Shown: piece after piece, positions 15,718 through 18,314 of the stretch
Layout of the letters: the number at the start of each line of letters is the position of its first letter
Position numbering within the stretch: the stretch's first letter is position 1
DNA from: JABWBR01 sp036741235
GTDB lineage: Bacteria; Bacteroidota; Bacteroidia; Chitinophagales; Saprospiraceae
Direction of reading: 5' to 3'
Assembly: GCA_036741235.1 (NCBI GenBank)
Contig: DAINSQ010000098.1
Coordinates: 1-18,314, forward strand
DNA: 18,314 nucleotides
The notes under the pieces: model-generated
What the model was told of the DNA's origin: nothing
The model's input: only the letters and a program-made list of their open reading frames with translations
Databases searched by the model: none
Translations under genes and position numbers: made by a program

Positions 15718-16278
15718 ATGGGTAAAATTACTATTCCCTTATGGGTCTTCCCACTGATGGGACTTTGTTTTTTGGCAATCAGGCCCATTAATGCGCAAAA
15801 AACTGAAAATCAATATTTTCCAATGTCATGGAGAGGAAATTGGACAGGCACGCTTGAAATTTACGCCGTTACGGGCAAAGTGATGGAGGTCCCCATGCAG
15901 CTCCGCATTCAGCCTACCGAAGACAGCTTGCGTTTCCAAATGCATATTGTCTATGGGGTAGATACGGTGGCCGGACTCAGGCCGTACGAACTGGTCATCG
16001 TCGATCCCGGTAAAGGATTATACGCTATTGACGAAAAAAATTCGATAGTCATGGAATCTTACCTGCTGGGGGGCAAATTATACAATCGCTTCGAGGTGCA
16101 AGGGAATCTGCTGCTCAGTACCACCGAGCTGATCGGCGATAAACTGGAGTTCGAAGTCATTTCCGGCAACATGGCGCCGGTGAGTATTACCGGCGGCAAA
16201 GCAGAAACGGATGAAATCCCTCCCGTAAAGGCCTATCCAGTCGTAACGAGACAATGGGCCTTGTTACAGCGCCGGTAA
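15718..16278 (+). CDS. Exported hypothetical protein
   Basis: A 186-residue protein that I do not recognise. It has a signal peptide (Lys3, hydrophobic core, cleavage expected after INAQ at about 27). The mature part opens with a WRGNWTGTLEIY segment and continues with alternating beta strands, including LRFQMHIVYG; a small beta-barrel or lipocalin-like fold is possible but unproven. An alternative Met14 start would shorten the signal peptide. The first base lies 19 bases from the start of the divergent M1 gene, so its promoter must lie inside the M1 coding sequence. Its stop codon is part of a hairpin shared with the convergent exonuclease gene. Confidence 0.8.
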   Translation: MGKITIPLWVFPLMGLCFLAIRPINAQKTENQYFPMSWRGNWTGTLEIYAVTGKVMEVPMQLRIQPTEDSLRFQMHIVYGVDTVAGLRPYELVIVDPGKGLYAIDEKNSIVMESYLLGGKLYNRFEVQGNLLLSTTELIGDKLEFEVISGNMAPVSITGGKAETDEIPPVKAYPVVTRQWALLQRR

Positions 16279-16292
16279 TCGACGCATTACCG
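16273..16292. terminator. Hairpin pairing the stop codons of two convergent genes
   Basis: CGGTAAT (16273-16279), a six-base loop and ATTACCG (16286-16292) form a perfect 7-bp stem. The left arm contains the TAA of the + gene (16276-16278), the right arm the TAA of the minus gene (16287-16289). No T run follows on either side, so termination strength is uncertain. Confidence 0.5.
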
Positions 16293-17036
16293 TACATGCA
16301 ACACCTGGTCTTCCTCCAGGATAGGCATGCGTTTAAACCGCAATAACAACTGTACCGTAGCCAGCACGTCTTTTTCGCAATACAGGGAGAGCCGGTCGAA
16401 ATCGCGCTCTTCCCAGAAAACGCGCCCCACGTCGCTGCCGTCAATGTCGTCTTTGGGAGAAGGAAAGCGAAGCAGTGCCGCCAGCAATTTCAGCGAAGTG
16501 AAATTTTTTGAATCGCCAAATTTCCACAGCTCCATCGTGTCGAGCAGGTGCCTGGTCTCCCAGGGCTTTTTGCCCGCCAGATTGAGCATGGCGGGCAAAG
16601 GAAGTTGATTCACTACCATGCGCCTGCAAATGTAGGGAATGTCAAACTCACGGATGTTGTGCCCGCAAATGAAATATTTGCCGGGATCATTGTAATGCTG
16701 TTGTAGCATTTGCGAAAAATCCTGCAATATCTGGCTTTCATCATCGCCGATAAAAGACTTCAGGCGCACACGCAAACGCTTGTCATCGGCATTGCGATAA
16801 GCAATACCTACCGAAATACAGGCAATTTTGCCAAACTCGGCGTAAATCGCCGCCCGCTGCTCGTAATATGCCGCTATCTCGTCTTCTTCCATCTCTTCCT
16901 GGCGTTTGAGCAACTGCCGGCTTTTATAATGCCACATTTCCTGCATGTCTTCTTCCAACTCTTCATAAGTCGGATGAGCCGATACCGTTTCAATATCCAG
17001 AAACAAAACGTGGGCAATATCTATATGATCTACCAT
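16287..17036 (-). CDS. PolB-type 3'-5' exonuclease domain protein
   Basis: A 249-residue stand-alone exonuclease related to the proofreading domain of family B DNA polymerases (DNA_pol_B_exo2-like). The three Exo motifs are clear: LDIET (motif I, Asp/Glu) near the N-terminus, GHNIREFDIPY (motif II), and YCEKDVLAT (motif III, YxxxD), so it should be an active DEDDy enzyme using two metal ions on DNA or RNA ends. A charged helical insert separates motif I from the next strand. The start at 17034-17036 was preferred to an in-frame ATG 72 bases upstream because it lies 15 residues before motif I, as in the family, and the longer N-terminus looks unstructured. Convergent with the exported hypothetical gene with 8 bases between stops. 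Its substrate and pathway cannot be told. Confidence 0.9.
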   Translation of the reverse strand: MVDHIDIAHVLFLDIETVSAHPTYEELEEDMQEMWHYKSRQLLKRQEEMEEDEIAAYYEQRAAIYAEFGKIACISVGIAYRNADDKRLRVRLKSFIGDDESQILQDFSQMLQQHYNDPGKYFICGHNIREFDIPYICRRMVVNQLPLPAMLNLAGKKPWETRHLLDTMELWKFGDSKNFTSLKLLAALLRFPSPKDDIDGSDVGRVFWEERDFDRLSLYCEKDVLATVQLLLRFKRMPILEEDQVLHVR

Positions 17037-17181
17037 AAAAATTGGTTTAAAATGGCTGATAGTGGGCAATTTAGAAAAAAAACACTGGTAAAAATCAAGG
17101 TGGGACATACAATTTTTTAAAACGGCCTGCCGTTCAATAGTCGCAAGTAATTCATGCTTTGTTAACCAATTTAATTAAGAT

Positions 17182-18192
17182 ATGATACCTAACAGTGGTA
17201 GCACCAATCCTATTCCTCCCAGCTCTCCCAACAAAGGAGACAACTCCAAGCAAAAGCTGATCGCTATTGCAGCAGTAATCGTGGTTGCCCTGCTGGCCGT
17301 CAACGCTTTCCTGCTCATTAGCTATAACAAACGCGGTAAGTTGAATACCGAACTGACTTCGCAACTGGACGAGACCGAAAAGCTCAAGCAAGATCTGGAA
17401 AAACAGTATTACGAAGCCGTTACCGAACTCGAGTCGATGCGCGGCAGCAACGAAGAACTGAATGCGCTGATCGAAACGCAAAAGCAGGAACTCGCCGCTC
17501 AGAAAGGCAAAATTGACCAGCTCCTGGCCAACAAAGGCAGCCTGGATAAAGCCCGCAAGGAAATCTCCAACCTCAAGTCGCAGGTTCAGCAATACCTGGC
17601 GGAAATCAACCAACTCCGCGAACAAAACCAATTGCTGACCGACGATAATACCCGGTTGAAGGATGAGAACACCAATCTCGCGACCACCCTGGAAACAGAG
17701 AAAATGACCACCGCCCAACTCAGCTCCGATAAAGCCGTGCTGGTGAGCGAAAGAGAAGAGCTCTCGAAAAAAGTGAGCATCGCTTCTGTTGTAAAAGTTA
17801 ACGATATCCAGGTTGTCGGCCAGAAATTGCGCAAAAGCGGCAAATCTGTATCCCGCAAAAATGCCAGCAATATCGATCAACTGAATATCTGCTTTAATAC
17901 TACCGACAACCAGGTGGTGGCAGAAGGCCAGGAAGCTTTTTATATCCGCATCGTCAACCCGCTTGGCGAAACCCTGGCCGTTGAAGAAATGGGCTCGGGC
18001 GTACTCACCAATAGCGCCAACGGCGAACAGGTACGATATACCCAGGTAAAAGAAATCAACTACAACCGCGATGCCAACCGCTATTGCGTGAACTGGGCGC
18101 CCAATAACCAGGAATTCCAAAAAGGTAGCTACGAAATCGAAATCTACAACAAAGGCTACCTCGCAGGCAAATCAACCTTTACGCTGAAATAA
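17182..18192 (+). CDS. Membrane-anchored coiled-coil protein with C-terminal beta domain
   Basis: A 336-residue protein: a short Ser/Pro/Asn-rich cytoplasmic start, one membrane span at about 25-46, a long coiled coil at about 50-200 (heptad-rich in Leu, Glu, Gln, Lys), then a basic linker and a C-terminal domain of about 115 residues with beta strands (QLNICFNTTDN, AFYIRIVNPLGE, GSYEIEIYNKGY), probably Ig-like. Topology should be N-in with the coiled coil and beta domain in the periplasm. A similar-sized reading frame on the opposite strand (17152-18120) was judged spurious. The architecture suggests a structural or envelope-spanning role; no specific family is recognised. It is followed by a strong terminator and is likely a single-gene unit. 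Confidence 0.88.
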   Translation: MIPNSGSTNPIPPSSPNKGDNSKQKLIAIAAVIVVALLAVNAFLLISYNKRGKLNTELTSQLDETEKLKQDLEKQYYEAVTELESMRGSNEELNALIETQKQELAAQKGKIDQLLANKGSLDKARKEISNLKSQVQQYLAEINQLREQNQLLTDDNTRLKDENTNLATTLETEKMTTAQLSSDKAVLVSEREELSKKVSIASVVKVNDIQVVGQKLRKSGKSVSRKNASNIDQLNICFNTTDNQVVAEGQEAFYIRIVNPLGETLAVEEMGSGVLTNSANGEQVRYTQVKEINYNRDANRYCVNWAPNNQEFQKGSYEIEIYNKGYLAGKSTFTLK

Positions 18193-18226
18193 CAACTTTC
18201 GGCAAGTCTTTTTGTGAACAACACTT

Positions 18227-18259
18227 CGGCCGCCTTCCAATGAGGGCGGCCGTTTTTTT
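18227..18259 (+). terminator. Rho-independent terminator
   Basis: A GC-rich 8-bp perfect stem, CGGCCGCC (18227-18234) with GGCGGCCG (18245-18252), a ten-base loop, and a run of seven T (18253-18259). It lies 34 bases after the stop of the coiled-coil gene and is the only canonical intrinsic terminator in the window. The rest to the window end is C-rich and holds nothing else I can support. Confidence 0.9.
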
Positions 18260-18314
18260 GTTGTAAGTCCTCTGTTAATCCCTGACTGCCCCCCCCAACC
18301 CCCAACCTACAACC

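Noticed and set aside
17037..17108. Upstream in-frame start for the PolB-type exonuclease (17108)
   Set aside because: The extra 24 residues precede the first strand of the domain and show no domain features; the start at 17036 gives the usual family length.
17121..17134. AACGG-CCTG-CCGTT hairpin upstream of the exonuclease gene
   Set aside because: A 5-bp stem without a T run between divergent genes; too short to support as a terminator or operator.
17152..18120. 322-codon open frame on the minus strand, opposite the coiled-coil gene
   Set aside because: It is antisense to a well-formed protein with membrane span and heptads; its translation is a shadow of Glu/Leu/Gln-rich codons and starts inside the upstream spacer without signals.

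Overview
The window looks like a chromosomal segment from a member of the Bacteroidota, probably Saprospiria- or Chitinophagia-like (lineage is inference from gene content and signals). The reasons are near absence of Shine-Dalgarno sequences, at least one clean TTTG-N19-TAnnTTTG promoter, many exported proteins ending their signal peptide in 'AQ', a sigma/anti-sigma/TPR-CHAT cluster, a PolB-type stand-alone exonuclease and outer-membrane beta-barrel proteins. No transposase, tRNA, rRNA, CRISPR array or phage gene was seen. One 100-base run of N marks an assembly gap.

Layout. 1-114: an 8-bp tandem repeat, then a short leader. 115-2748 (+): class A penicillin-binding protein (PBP1A type). 2796-3524 (-): unrecognised protein with a possible degenerate DEDD exonuclease fold. 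3679-4779 (-): M29 aminopeptidase. 4860-9192 (-): three closely packed genes transcribed in the order sigma-like factor, membrane anti-sigma factor, exported TPR-CHAT protease. 9299-9982 (+): divergent lipoprotein. 9983-10337: gap region with repeats. 10338-10898 (+): small outer-membrane beta-barrel. 10975-12540 (-): M14 carboxypeptidase-type lipoprotein. 12624-15698 (-): exported M1 metallopeptidase fused to a probable C-terminal outer-membrane barrel. 15718-16278 (+): exported unknown protein. 16287-17036 (-): PolB-type 3'-5' exonuclease. 17182-18192 (+): membrane-anchored coiled-coil protein followed by a strong intrinsic terminator.

How genes may work together. The best candidate for an unusual system is the 4860-9192 cluster. 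An anti-sigma factor with a cytoplasmic HxxxCxxC site, one membrane span and a periplasmic domain is followed after 5 bases by a secreted CHAT protease with its His/Cys pair intact. This suggests a trans-envelope signalling module in which an exported CHAT protease might act on the anti-sigma factor; that is inference. The upstream sigma-like protein has a credible region 2 but no recognisable region 4. The M1 and M14 peptidases are adjacent exported enzymes likely to degrade peptides; the M14 gene has its own textbook Bacteroidota promoter in the 83-bp spacer, so the two need not be one operon. Both end in the same 12-base sequence containing the stop codon, part of a small family of heptamer repeats in this window.
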